NCBI RefSeq assembly: GCF_020080045.1
Contig: NZ_CP083452.1
Location: 129,001-193,000, forward strand
Source of the DNA: Comamonas odontotermitis
GTDB lineage: Bacteria; Pseudomonadota; Gammaproteobacteria; Burkholderiales; Burkholderiaceae_C
Direction of reading: 5' to 3'
DNA: 64,000 bases
The notes under the pieces: model-generated
The model's input: the letters and a program-made list of their open reading frames with translations, nothing else
Told to the model about the DNA's origin: nothing
Database searches by the model: none
In this document: positions 35,252 through 43,500 of the stretch, one piece after another
Position numbering within the stretch: position 1 is the first letter of the stretch
How the letters are laid out: every line of letters starts with the position of its first letter
Position numbers and translations under genes: made by a program

Positions 35252-35384
35252 GCGGAACTCCTCGTAAGCGCTGCGAGCAATCATGCCGGATGGCATTGTT
35301 GCACACATGCGGTCATGCTTTAGTGTCGCGCGGCGACGGCATTGTTTCCATCGGTCAAGACTCAACCGTGGTGTGGGACAAGAC

Positions 35385-35918
35385 TTACCCGGCGTGCGCG
35401 TCCGCTGCTTCCACCAGGGCCAGCAGGCGGCGCAAGGCGTGCTGCACGGTCTGCTGGCGGATGCTGTGGCGATCGCCCTCAAAATGCATGGCTTCGCTGT
35501 GCAGCCTGCCGGCCACCTGCCAGCCAAACCACACGGTGCCCACGGGTTTGGCGGCGGATCCGCCATCGGGCCCCGCAACCCCGGTCACGGCCACACTCAC
35601 CTGGGCCTGCGATTGCACCACCGCGCCCTGGGCCATGGCGCGTGCCACAGGCTCGCTCACGGCGCCGTGGGTGGCAATCAGGGCGGCGGGCACATCCAGC
35701 ATGGCCGATTTGGCGCGGTTGGAATAGGTGACAAAGCCGCAATCGAGCCACTGGCTGGAGCCGGGCCGCTCGGTGCAGGCACCGGAGATCAGGCCTCCGG
35801 TGCAGCTCTCGGCGGTCGCCATCAGCCAGCCCCTGTGCGTCAGGGCATGGGCCAGTTGCGCAACGTATTCGCGCGTTGGCAGCGCATCTTTGGATAGCAA
35901 GGCAGCGGTGGTACTCAT
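35385..35918 (-). CDS. pncC: Nicotinamide-nucleotide amidohydrolase PncC (CinA C-terminal family)
   Basis: 177 residues. It deamidates NMN to nicotinic acid mononucleotide in the pyridine nucleotide cycle. The catalytic motif TAESCTGGLISGACTERPGSS, FVTYSNRAK, HGAVSEPVARAMA and AVTGVAGPDGGSAAKPVGTVWFGW are all as in PncC/CinA. It is the single-domain form without the N-terminal MoeA-like domain. The ATG overlaps the pgpA stop by four bases (ATGA), so the two are translationally coupled, a common pairing in betaproteobacteria. Confidence 0.94.
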   Translation of the reverse strand: MSTTAALLSKDALPTREYVAQLAHALTHRGWLMATAESCTGGLISGACTERPGSSQWLDCGFVTYSNRAKSAMLDVPAALIATHGAVSEPVARAMAQGAVVQSQAQVSVAVTGVAGPDGGSAAKPVGTVWFGWQVAGRLHSEAMHFEGDRHSIRQQTVQHALRRLLALVEAADAHAG

Positions 35919-36478
35919 ACAAAATGCCTCCACAGTGCAATCACCAGCAGCGTACAGAACGCGGCTACCAGATCATCCCACATGATGCCCCAGCCGCCTC
36001 CCCAGCCAAAGCCCTTGAAGCAGCGGTCGGCCCAGCGCACGGGCTGGGGCTTGGCGGCATCAAAGTAGCGGAACAGCGCAAATGCGATGAACTGGCCCCA
36101 GAAGCCCACCGGCATCACCAGCCACAGGATGATCCAGAAGGCGACTACTTCATCCCAGACGATGCTGCCCGGATCGGCAATGCCCATGTTTCTGGCCGTA
36201 GCCGTGCAGGCCCACCAGCCCAGTGGAATGGACACCGCAATCAGAATGCCGATGGCCTGCGGTGTCAGCCACAGCTGTAGCACCAGATAAGCCACCCAGG
36301 CCCACAGGGTGCCCACCGTACCAGGCGCCTTGGGGCTGAGGCCGGAGCCAAAGCCCATGGCGATCCAATGCAATGGATTCTGCAGCATGAACGCCCAGCC
36401 GGCTTTGCGCGGGGCCTGCATGGGGCTGGCAGATTCCGTCGGGGCGGCATGCGGCGTGGATATTGGCGTATCGCTCAT
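35915..36478 (-). CDS. pgpA: Phosphatidylglycerophosphatase A
   Basis: 187 residues, inner membrane. It dephosphorylates phosphatidylglycerol phosphate. GFGSGLSPKAPGTVGTLWAW is the PgpA signature; acidic residues follow in DPGSIVWDEVVAFW and the FRYFDAAKPQPVRWAD motif; the C-terminal GWGIMWDDLVAAF holds the last conserved aspartates. A roughly 25-residue N-terminal extension (TPHAAPTESASPMQAP) precedes the conserved part. It overlaps pncC. In this family pgpA usually follows thiL; here a DUF4139 protein gene lies between them. Confidence 0.94.
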   Translation of the reverse strand: MSDTPISTPHAAPTESASPMQAPRKAGWAFMLQNPLHWIAMGFGSGLSPKAPGTVGTLWAWVAYLVLQLWLTPQAIGILIAVSIPLGWWACTATARNMGIADPGSIVWDEVVAFWIILWLVMPVGFWGQFIAFALFRYFDAAKPQPVRWADRCFKGFGWGGGWGIMWDDLVAAFCTLLVIALWRHFV

Positions 36479-36510
36479 GGCGCCAATGATAAGCCTGCAT
36501 GCACCGGCGA

Positions 36511-38151
36511 CTATTGAATCTCTTCGACGGTCACATCCTGCGGATAACGGATGTCATGCTGCGCGCTGAACTCTGCCGTGTCGCCAGCGGCCAGCGGCTG
36601 CCACCACTCCACCATGCCGGCCTGGTCCTGCCAGCGTTGGCTGCGCGGCTCGGGCCGGTAGGTGGAGGCCACGGCGATCCTGTCATTGCGCGATACCGGT
36701 GCAGCTTCCAGAACCTGCAATTGCACGGTGCTGTCATGCCGGTTGGTAATGGCGTAGCGGTGCAGCACCTTGCGTGCAGTCTTGTTGGCCAGAAAGCCGC
36801 CGCTGCCCGTGTCCTGCTCGGAAGGCAGCTGGCGCACGCTGATCCTGTCATCGCGGCCAAACGACAAGCCGTGCGCCAGTGCTGTGGCATTGCCAAAATC
36901 CAGCTGGCCATTGCCGACAAAGGCTGCGTCGCGGAACAGCGCCACCGGGCCCGCAGGCCATACGCCGGGGGGCGCTGCCAAGGTGGCAACCAGGTAGGCC
37001 GCTTCTTCCACCGCCGGTGTGCTGCGCGTGATCAGGCTCACCGGCTGATTCACGGAGCCCAGAGACAGGGTGATGCGTTCGCTGCTGGCGGGCACGGTGA
37101 TCTTGTAGGGCACCATAAACTGGGTGCTGTAGGCGGTGTTGATGCTGGAGACATCCAGCTCCGGTAGCGGCGCGCTGGTTTTGGCATCTACTGCTTCAAA
37201 CAGGGGCGCTGAGCTTGGGGCGGGTGCTGGAGGTGGGGCTGCAGCGGCAATGACACGCGGCCTGCTTACATCCAGTGTCCAGGGCCGGGGCAGGCGGGCC
37301 TGCGTGTTGCGCCCAGGCTGGCCGGTGGACAGCGTCAGTTGCACATTGCTCCAGTCTTCGCCGCTGGCCTGCACTACCAGGGCCTGGCGCTCCAGCTGCA
37401 CCTGGTTTTTGGCGGTATCTAGCTGCGCCCGATAGCTGGGCTGCCAACTGGGGCCGCGCACCTGGTAATTCAGGCGCACGGTGGCGTCGGCATTGGTGGC
37501 CAGTTGCACCGTTACGCGCATCACCTGGGCGCGTTGTGCGCCAGTGCGGTCGCGTTCCAGGCGCAGTGGTTTGAGCTGTTCCTCGATCAGCTCTTTCTGG
37601 CGCAGCAATTGATGGGCGCGCAGCGCGTTGTCGCGGCTGGTGGTGCGCAGGGCGTCGCTGGTTGCACCAATCTGGCTGGGCGGTGTGGGCTTGCTGCCTT
37701 CGCTGCCGGGCTGGGTGAGGCCCTGCAGATAGCTGGCCACCAGGGTTGATGCGCCGGTGTCGGCATTGATCGCGGCAAGCTGGTCTTCCAGCGCGCGGAT
37801 CTGCGTATCGAGCGGGCTGGCACAACTTTTTCCGGCTACATCGCGCGGCTGGAGCAGGGTTTTGTAGTCTCCGATGCGAACCTGGGCATCGGCGCTGACC
37901 TGCAGGCTGGTCACATCGATGGCGGCAGGCAGGCATTCGAATGTGAGCTGGCGCGTGCCTGCATGGATGCGGGCCGTGCGCTCGACTGCGGCCACGCCGG
38001 GGTAGAGCACCACCTGGCTGATGGGCGCCTGGGCGCCCGCCAGCACCTGCGCGCCCGGGTCAGCCGCGAATGCAGGGGCGCATGCTGCAACCAGAGCTGC
38101 GGCCAGGGTGATGGGGGTGGCGTGGGTGAATTGCCGGGGCTTGCGTTGCAT
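36511..38151 (-). CDS. DUF4139 / mucoidy-inhibitor-A family secreted protein
   Basis: 546 residues with a signal peptide (TLAAALVAACAPAFA). It has an N-terminal beta-sandwich (QVVLYPGVAAVERTARIHAG), a coiled-coil middle (about 120-230, DTQIRALEDQLAAINA and LRQKELIEEQLKPLRLERD) and the DUF4139 C-terminal half (LNYQVRGPSWQPSYRAQLDT, VQLTLSTGQP, NRHDSTVQLQVLEAAPVS). The overall layout matches MuiA-like proteins, whose function is unproven. AGGAGA precedes the start. It lies between thiL and pgpA on the same strand. Confidence 0.85.
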   Translation of the reverse strand: MQRKPRQFTHATPITLAAALVAACAPAFAADPGAQVLAGAQAPISQVVLYPGVAAVERTARIHAGTRQLTFECLPAAIDVTSLQVSADAQVRIGDYKTLLQPRDVAGKSCASPLDTQIRALEDQLAAINADTGASTLVASYLQGLTQPGSEGSKPTPPSQIGATSDALRTTSRDNALRAHQLLRQKELIEEQLKPLRLERDRTGAQRAQVMRVTVQLATNADATVRLNYQVRGPSWQPSYRAQLDTAKNQVQLERQALVVQASGEDWSNVQLTLSTGQPGRNTQARLPRPWTLDVSRPRVIAAAAPPPAPAPSSAPLFEAVDAKTSAPLPELDVSSINTAYSTQFMVPYKITVPASSERITLSLGSVNQPVSLITRSTPAVEEAAYLVATLAAPPGVWPAGPVALFRDAAFVGNGQLDFGNATALAHGLSFGRDDRISVRQLPSEQDTGSGGFLANKTARKVLHRYAITNRHDSTVQLQVLEAAPVSRNDRIAVASTYRPEPRSQRWQDQAGMVEWWQPLAAGDTAEFSAQHDIRYPQDVTVEEIQ

Positions 38152-38229
38152 GAAATCTCCTGTACCGTCGCACGATAGCAGGCTTGGCGCCTGCCGTGGT
38201 TGCTGGCGCGCCGCAGGCAAGCGGCCCCT

Positions 38230-39213
38230 TCAGAACTTGAAGTGATCGAACGACCGCCAGTGCTGTGCGACAGGCTGGCCTTGCGCATCCAGCACGCGCA
38301 AGCCGGGCGTGGCAGTGATGCGGCCGATGCGGTGGACAGGTGTCTGCGCGGTGGCACTTGCGGCCTGCACGGCAGCGCGCTTGCTCACGGCAGCGGTAAA
38401 GCACAGTTCGTAGTCATCGCCGCCGGCCAGGGTGCATTGCTGCAGAAGATTTTGGTCAAAACCGGATACGGCGCTTTCCCATAAAGCGCTTGATGCTATC
38501 AATTTGGTAGCATCTTCCAGATGAATCTCGGCCCCCACCTGGCTCGCCTGCAGGATGTGCGACAGATCGCCCAGCAGGCCGTCGCTCACATCCAGCGCGC
38601 TGTTGGCAATGCCGCGCAATGCTGTACCCAGCGCCACGCGTGGCGTGGGGCGCTCCAGCCTTTCGCGGGCGGCAGCCAATGCTTGCGCGGGCAGGGTGAT
38701 GTAGCCGAGCAGGGCTTCCAGTGCGAGCCGTGCGTCGCCCAGGTTGCCGCTCACGTAGATGTCATCGCCTGCCTGTGCACCGCTGCGCAGCAGTGCCTGC
38801 CCGGCGGGGACATCGCCGAACACCGTGATGCAGATATTGAGCGGGCCTTGCGTGGTGTCGCCGCCGATCAGTTCGCAGCCGTGGGCATCGGCCAGTGCAA
38901 ACAGGCCTTGGGCAAAGCCCTGCAGCCAGGCCTCCTCGACCTGCGGCAGGGCCAGCGCCAAGGTGAAGGCGCGCGGCGCGGCACCGCTGGCGGCCAGGTC
39001 GCTCAGGTTGACGGCCAGCGCCTTGTGGCCCAGGGCGTGCGGATCCACATCGGCGAAAAAGTGGCGGCCCTGCACCAGCATGTCGCAAGAGATGGCCAGC
39101 TGCATGCCGGGAACGGGGGCGAGCAGGGCGCAGTCGTCGCCAACACCCAGCGCGGCGCGGCGCACCGGTCGCTTGAAGTATTTGGCAATCAGATCGAATT
39201 CGCCCAGCGCCAT
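38230..39213 (-). CDS. thiL: Thiamine-monophosphate kinase
   Basis: 327 residues. It phosphorylates thiamine phosphate to thiamine diphosphate. GEFDLIAKYFKRP, GVGDDCALL (metal-binding aspartates), SCDMLVQGRHF, LSDLAASGAAPR, LIGGDTTQG, ALDVSDGLLGDL and LAGGDDYELCFTA are the AIR-synthase-fold motifs of ThiL. The segment LEDATKLIASSALWESA is encoded by a family-A repeat lying in frame, so it is probably an insertion in a surface loop. GGAGG precedes the ATG. The gene begins one base after the stop of the preceding membrane protein gene. Confidence 0.95.
   Translation of the reverse strand: MALGEFDLIAKYFKRPVRRAALGVGDDCALLAPVPGMQLAISCDMLVQGRHFFADVDPHALGHKALAVNLSDLAASGAAPRAFTLALALPQVEEAWLQGFAQGLFALADAHGCELIGGDTTQGPLNICITVFGDVPAGQALLRSGAQAGDDIYVSGNLGDARLALEALLGYITLPAQALAAARERLERPTPRVALGTALRGIANSALDVSDGLLGDLSHILQASQVGAEIHLEDATKLIASSALWESAVSGFDQNLLQQCTLAGGDDYELCFTAAVSKRAAVQAASATAQTPVHRIGRITATPGLRVLDAQGQPVAQHWRSFDHFKF
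38480..38515 (-). repeat. Dispersed repeat family A inside thiL
   Basis: AAAGCGCTTGATGCTATCAA followed by TTTGGTAGCAT on the plus strand is the classic family-A unit. It sits in frame within thiL and encodes about 12 residues (DATKLIASSALW). TAGCAT/ATGCTA allows a small hairpin. Confidence 0.75.
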
Positions 39214-39214
39214 G

Positions 39215-41320
39215 TCAGCGGCCTCCAACGGGCTCTGCCGTTGCGCCCTTGTTCAGCCGCAGCGGCAGCAAGAAGCTCATCGGGCGTGAGAAAAAGCGCT
39301 TGGTCAGCGCCTTGTAGATGTGTGAGCGCTCGACGTTGCTGACGTTCTGCGCGCGCAGCGCCAGGCGGAAGGCGAGGTAAAAGCTCACCAGAATGTTGAA
39401 GCCCCCCATGAAGGGCAACGCGGCAATCGCCAGCCAGAAACCGGGGTAGTGCAGGGCTTGCAGGCCCATGCTCGCCGCTGCAGCCGCTGCCTGGCCCGAC
39501 GCCAGGGTGACGTGGCGGATGTCGATGGGCAGGCCGAAGAACTGCGCCGTTACGGGAATCAGCCCGAGCATGAAGCCCAGCGAGATGTTGGAGGCAAACC
39601 CCGAGACATTGCGCCGCATGAAGCGGGCCCAGCGCGCGGCGCGTGCCTTGCCCAGAAAGCCGGTGATGCGCGGGTTGTAGCGGATGGCCGAATCCATATG
39701 GTGCAGCACGAACCAGTTTTCCGTCCAGCCGGCAATGATGCTCGACGAGAACAGCAGCACGCCAGTGAAGGCGGCATACAGCACCGACGGCCCCAGCAAG
39801 CTGATGGAGTGCAGCGTCTGCGCGGCATAGATCTTGTCGATGAACGGCGTGCCTTTGGCGTAGGCCCAAGCCAGGGCCAGAACCAGCACCGTAGGGAACA
39901 CCACCAGCACATTGCCCAGTACCGCAGCCACCTGCGAGCGCACCAGATAGCTCACCTCATCGACAAACGACGCAATGCCAGCATCGGTGTTGCCCGATTC
40001 CTTGAGCTTGGCCGCCATGGCGGGTGCAGTCATGGCCGGTTGCTTGGTGGCAACAGTGAAATGCAGCAGCTGGATCAGCACGAAGCTGATCGCGTAGTTG
40101 ATGCCTGCAATGAAGCCGCCCCAGAAGGCCGAAAGCGCCACCGCATGCAGTGCAAACTTGATGAGCGTGGTGAACGCCATCACGAAACCGCCGCCTGCGG
40201 CCTTGCGCACCATGTGCGCGTACTCGCGGCTGTCGCGGGTGATGTAGTGCTCGCCCGTCTCGGCGCTGCGCTCGGCCACCTTGGAGGCCAGCAGTGAGGA
40301 GTTGGACGAGATCAGCGCGCGCACGCTCTGGCGCTCCAGCCCCACCACGACCAAGTGGGCCAGCAGCTTGGCGGTGATGGTATTGGGGTTGGCGGACAGC
40401 AGGCAGTCGAGCAGTTCACGCACCCGCAGGATACGCATGCGCAGCTGGCGCAGGCGAAAGACGACACCGACCGACACGCCGTTGTCCTCGAAATGCCCAT
40501 AGATCGATGCGACGGCGGCACGGCACTCGTCCAGGCTGCTGCGCACGCTCACCTCGGCCTCCAGAACATCGGTGGCCTTGGGGCTGTGGTGCAGCATGGC
40601 CTTGCGCAGCTCTTCCACATGGCTGATCAAGGTGTAGAACGGTTGGGTGTTCTGCGCGCTGCCGCTCATGCGCAGGCGCAGCTCGGGTGTGAAGCCGGAG
40701 GCCAGGATCTGCCCGGCGCAGTAGGTGACGGCATTGAGTACCAGCATCTGCCAGGGCGAGAGCCGGTTGCCGTAGTGCTCCTGCCCGGCGATAACACCTT
40801 CATGCACATCGCTCTGTGCGATCTGGGTGGGCACCACCACGGGCGTTTCAATCGCCGCAAAGCCGGGCGAGAGCAGGGCGGCAATGCGCTCCAGTGTCTT
40901 GGCATCCAGTGCCTTGAGCCACTGCGCGTCAAACGGCGTGTGCAGCGCCATCGAGAACAGCACGGTGGCGTCGATTGTCTCGGGCGTCGAGGGCAGCAGC
41001 TTCCAGCGCAGCCGCTCGGCCAACTCATTGAAGAAGGCAGTGCGCGGTGCAAAACCGAAATCGGCCAGCAGTGCCGTCAGATCTACCGTCTGCAGCAGGC
41101 ATGCCCACCAGGCCTGCAGCTTGCGGCGCAGCTCGGGGTTGGCCTCCATGGCATCCAGCAGCAGGCCCACGCGGGCGACGGCCGCATCCACCGACACCTG
41201 CTCGCCACGGATCCAGTCGGCCACCTCGATGATCCACAGGTTGCGCTCGGCCAGCGGTGCATTGGGGTTCAGGCTGGCCAGCAGGGCAGGCAGCCGCTCT
41301 TGCTTTTTTTTGCCAAACAT
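39215..41320 (-). CDS. Gcr-type membrane protein ('site-specific recombinase' by annotation, COG4389-like)
   Basis: 701 residues. The N-terminal 350 residues are soluble and helical (ERNLWIIEVADWIRGEQVSVDAAVARV, LDCLLSANPNTITAKLLAHLV). The C-terminal half has several membrane segments (ALHAVALSAFWGGFIAGINYAISFVLIQ, VLGNVLVVFPTVLVLALAWAY, VLYAAFTGVLLFSSSIIAGW). This matches the family labelled 'site-specific recombinase Gcr'. I see no serine- or tyrosine-recombinase catalytic motif, so the label is doubtful; it reads as a large inner-membrane protein. It overlaps apaG by one base (TGATG) and is followed one base later by thiL. Confidence 0.82.
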   Translation of the reverse strand: MFGKKKQERLPALLASLNPNAPLAERNLWIIEVADWIRGEQVSVDAAVARVGLLLDAMEANPELRRKLQAWWACLLQTVDLTALLADFGFAPRTAFFNELAERLRWKLLPSTPETIDATVLFSMALHTPFDAQWLKALDAKTLERIAALLSPGFAAIETPVVVPTQIAQSDVHEGVIAGQEHYGNRLSPWQMLVLNAVTYCAGQILASGFTPELRLRMSGSAQNTQPFYTLISHVEELRKAMLHHSPKATDVLEAEVSVRSSLDECRAAVASIYGHFEDNGVSVGVVFRLRQLRMRILRVRELLDCLLSANPNTITAKLLAHLVVVGLERQSVRALISSNSSLLASKVAERSAETGEHYITRDSREYAHMVRKAAGGGFVMAFTTLIKFALHAVALSAFWGGFIAGINYAISFVLIQLLHFTVATKQPAMTAPAMAAKLKESGNTDAGIASFVDEVSYLVRSQVAAVLGNVLVVFPTVLVLALAWAYAKGTPFIDKIYAAQTLHSISLLGPSVLYAAFTGVLLFSSSIIAGWTENWFVLHHMDSAIRYNPRITGFLGKARAARWARFMRRNVSGFASNISLGFMLGLIPVTAQFFGLPIDIRHVTLASGQAAAAAASMGLQALHYPGFWLAIAALPFMGGFNILVSFYLAFRLALRAQNVSNVERSHIYKALTKRFFSRPMSFLLPLRLNKGATAEPVGGR

Positions 41321-41730
41321 CAGTGCAGAACCCGTCCTTGGGCCAGATCGTCATCCTGCTCGGGGTACTGCGTGGCATCCAGCACAAAGCGGGGAATCGG
41401 GCAGTCAAAGGTGTCGGCATCTTCGGTGATGCAGAAATACGTGCCCTCCATGCTGCCCTGCGGCGTCGCCAGGCGGCATTGGCTCTGGTACTGGAAGGAT
41501 TCACCAGGCTGCAGCAGCGGCTGGTGACCGACTACGCCCAGGCCATGCACTTCCTGCAGCTTGCCGCTGGCATCCTTGATGATCCAGTGGCGCGCGATCA
41601 GCTGCGCAGCGGTGGCGCCGCTGTTGCGGATGGTGATGGTATAGGCGAACTGGTAGACCCCGGCTTCGGGTGCCGAGTGCTCGGGCATGTATTGCGGTGT
41701 CACTGAGACATCAAACTGGTGCTTTGGCAT
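41320..41730 (-). CDS. apaG: ApaG protein
   Basis: 136 residues, a single fibronectin-III-like beta-sandwich domain. [63 protein letters not shown] and [10 protein letters not shown] are the conserved strands. ApaG is linked to divalent-cation (Co/Mg) resistance and ApaH in enterobacteria; its biochemical role is open. It is divergent from rpe with only 29 bases between starts, so their promoters must overlap one another or the coding regions. Confidence 0.95.
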   Translation of the reverse strand: MPKHQFDVSVTPQYMPEHSAPEAGVYQFAYTITIRNSGATAAQLIARHWIIKDASGKLQEVHGLGVVGHQPLLQPGESFQYQSQCRLATPQGSMEGTYFCITEDADTFDCPIPRFVLDATQYPEQDDDLAQGRVLH

Positions 41731-41759
41731 ATGGAAATACTAAATGCGACAATAACGGG

Positions 41760-42443
41760 ATGAGCTCCCCTTACCGAATTGCCCCCTCGATCCTGTCCGC
41801 AGACTTTGCCCGCCTGGGTGAAGAGGTGCGCTCCGTGCTGGCTGCCGGCGCCGACTGGATTCACTTTGACGTGATGGACAACCATTACGTTCCCAATCTG
41901 ACATTTGGCCCCATGGTATGCGCGGCCCTGAAGCCGCACGCGGTGCTGCCCAATGGACAGCCTGCGCCCATCGATGTGCACCTGATGGTGCAGCCCGTCG
42001 ATGCGCTGGCAGCCGCCTTTGCCGAGGCGGGTGCTGACTATATCAGCTTCCACCCCGACGCCTCGACCCACGTCCACCGCAGCATACAGGCCATCAAGTC
42101 ACAGGGCTGTAAGGCGGGTCTGGTATTCAATCCGGCAGCGCCGCTGGATGTTCTGGACTGGGTGATCGAGGACATCGACCTGATCCTGCTGATGAGCGTG
42201 AACCCCGGTTTCGGCGGCCAGAGCTTCATCGACAGTACCTTCCGCAAGATCGAGGCGGCCCGTAAGCGCATCGAGGCGAGCGGCAAGGACATTCGCCTGG
42301 AAGTGGATGGCGGCATCAAGGAAAGCAATATCCGCAAGGTGGCGGATGCGGGCGCAGACACCTTTGTGGCCGGCAGCGCCATTTTCGGCAAACCGGACTA
42401 CAAGGCGGTGATCGACCAGATGCGCACGGCCTTGGGGGCTTAA
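41760..42443 (+). CDS. rpe: Ribulose-phosphate 3-epimerase
   Basis: 227 residues, a TIM barrel. It interconverts ribulose-5-phosphate and xylulose-5-phosphate. Signature pieces: [34 protein letters not shown] (metal and catalytic Asp), [17 protein letters not shown] and LEVDGGI (second catalytic Asp). In relatives rpe is followed by gph and trpE. Here an insertion sequence and a broken reductase gene separate rpe from gph, so co-transcription with gph is probably lost. Confidence 0.97.
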   Translation: MSSPYRIAPSILSADFARLGEEVRSVLAAGADWIHFDVMDNHYVPNLTFGPMVCAALKPHAVLPNGQPAPIDVHLMVQPVDALAAAFAEAGADYISFHPDASTHVHRSIQAIKSQGCKAGLVFNPAAPLDVLDWVIEDIDLILLMSVNPGFGGQSFIDSTFRKIEAARKRIEASGKDIRLEVDGGIKESNIRKVADAGADTFVAGSAIFGKPDYKAVIDQMRTALGA

Positions 42444-42445
42444 GA

Positions 42446-42492
42446 ACGTATTTACGCGTCTCCAACGCGGCGCGAGGAGATCGTAAACACGT
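42446..42492. repeat. Large imperfect hairpin next to the IS element
   Basis: ACGTATTTACGCGTCTCC and GGAGATCGTAAACACGT pair over about 17 bp (one G-T/A-C type mismatch and one bulge) around AACGCGGCGCGA. It begins two bases after the rpe stop and ends just before the IS target sequence. No T-run follows. It may be a transcription stop or a repeated palindrome that preceded the IS. Confidence 0.6.
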
Positions 42493-42493
42493 G

Positions 42494-43459
42494 CTAGGTG
42501 TTCAGTCCCGGCATTTGATGGATCGGATCTATCTTGAACCGTTCAGGTTCGGATGTCCACTGTTTGCAGATGAATTCGTAGGGTGTCAGGCCTTTGAGGG
42601 TCTTGAGCCTGCGGCCGAAGTTGTATGCATCGATGAAGTTGGCGAGGTGCTGCCGCAACTGCGCGTGATCGTCATAGTGGAAGCGCTTGACGGTGGCTTC
42701 CTTGATGGTCCGGTTCATTCGCTCGACCTGCCCATTGGTCCACGGATGCTTGACCTTTGTGAGGCGATGTTCGATACCGTGTTCCTCGCAGACTCGACCA
42801 AAGATGTGCTGGAAGGCGTACCGGTCTGAACTGCGGTTGGCAAACTGAATGCCGTTATCGGTGAGCACCGTATGGAGGGTGTACGGCACCGCTGCGATCA
42901 CATTGCGCAAGAACTGCGCCGCAGTCATCTTGTCAGCCGAGGGATGGAGTTCGGTGAGTGCGAACTTGGACGTCCTGTCGATGGCCACGAAGAGATAGAG
43001 CTTGCCCTCGACTGTCTGCACTTCGGCGATGTCGACATGGAAGTAGCCAATGGGGTAGCTCTTGAACCGCTTCTTGGCTGGCTTATCGCCCTGCACCTCG
43101 GGCAGCCGCGAGATACCGTGCCGCTGCAAGCAGCGGTGCAGAGACGAGCGCGTCAGATGCGGGATAGTCGGCTGCAGCGCGTAGAGACAGTCATCCAGCG
43201 GCAGCATGGTATGCCTGCGAAAGGCGACGATCGCTGCCTCATCCTCAACGGACAAAACGGTGGAGCGCGGCTGCCTGGGCCCTGTCGGCAGATCGGTGAC
43301 CGAAGGCCGATTCTTCCACTTCGCCACCGTCTTCTGATTGATGCCATAGCGTGCAGAAAGCGCTCTCAGGCTCTCTTGACTATGTTGTATCGCTCGACGG
43401 ATCGCCTCCGTCGTTGTGGCGCTGCCGTGCAGAACCTGGCCCATAGTGCTTCCTTCCAT
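42494..43459 (-). CDS. IS481-family DDE transposase
   Basis: 321 residues. An N-terminal helix-turn-helix (AIQHSQESLRALSARYGINQKTVAKWKNR) precedes the integrase core: Asp in GYFHVDIAEVQTVEGK, Asp in TVLTDNGIQFAN, Glu in TNGQVERMNRTIKE. The stop codon TAG lies just beyond the left inverted repeat, inside the CTAG target, so the host target completes the reading frame. A second in-frame ATG five codons in is also possible. The frame is intact, so the element may be active. Confidence 0.93.
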   Translation of the reverse strand: MEGSTMGQVLHGSATTTEAIRRAIQHSQESLRALSARYGINQKTVAKWKNRPSVTDLPTGPRQPRSTVLSVEDEAAIVAFRRHTMLPLDDCLYALQPTIPHLTRSSLHRCLQRHGISRLPEVQGDKPAKKRFKSYPIGYFHVDIAEVQTVEGKLYLFVAIDRTSKFALTELHPSADKMTAAQFLRNVIAAVPYTLHTVLTDNGIQFANRSSDRYAFQHIFGRVCEEHGIEHRLTKVKHPWTNGQVERMNRTIKEATVKRFHYDDHAQLRQHLANFIDAYNFGRRLKTLKGLTPYEFICKQWTSEPERFKIDPIHQMPGLNT

Positions 43460-43500
43460 TCATGAGAGAAGATTGCACCATTAAAATCTGGGACCATACA
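42499..43500 (-). mobile_element. IS481-family insertion sequence
   Basis: 1002 bp. The terminal inverted repeats match at about 16 of 23 positions: the left end starts TGTTCAGTCCCGGCATTTG and the right end, read inward, TGTATGGTCCCAGATTTTA. The left flank is GCTAGG, the NCTAGN target known for IS481 elements. The right flank is TGGCTG, so no target duplication remains. One DDE transposase fills the element. The missing duplication indicates a deletion or rearrangement next to the right end after insertion. Confidence 0.8.

Noticed and set aside
38216..39300. TPP riboswitch near thiL
   Set aside because: No THI-box sequence was seen, and thiL begins one base after the upstream gene, leaving no leader.
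39215..41320. Mobile element or integron signal from the recombinase annotation
   Set aside because: No attachment sites, no catalytic motif, and a conserved chromosomal neighbourhood with thiL and apaG.
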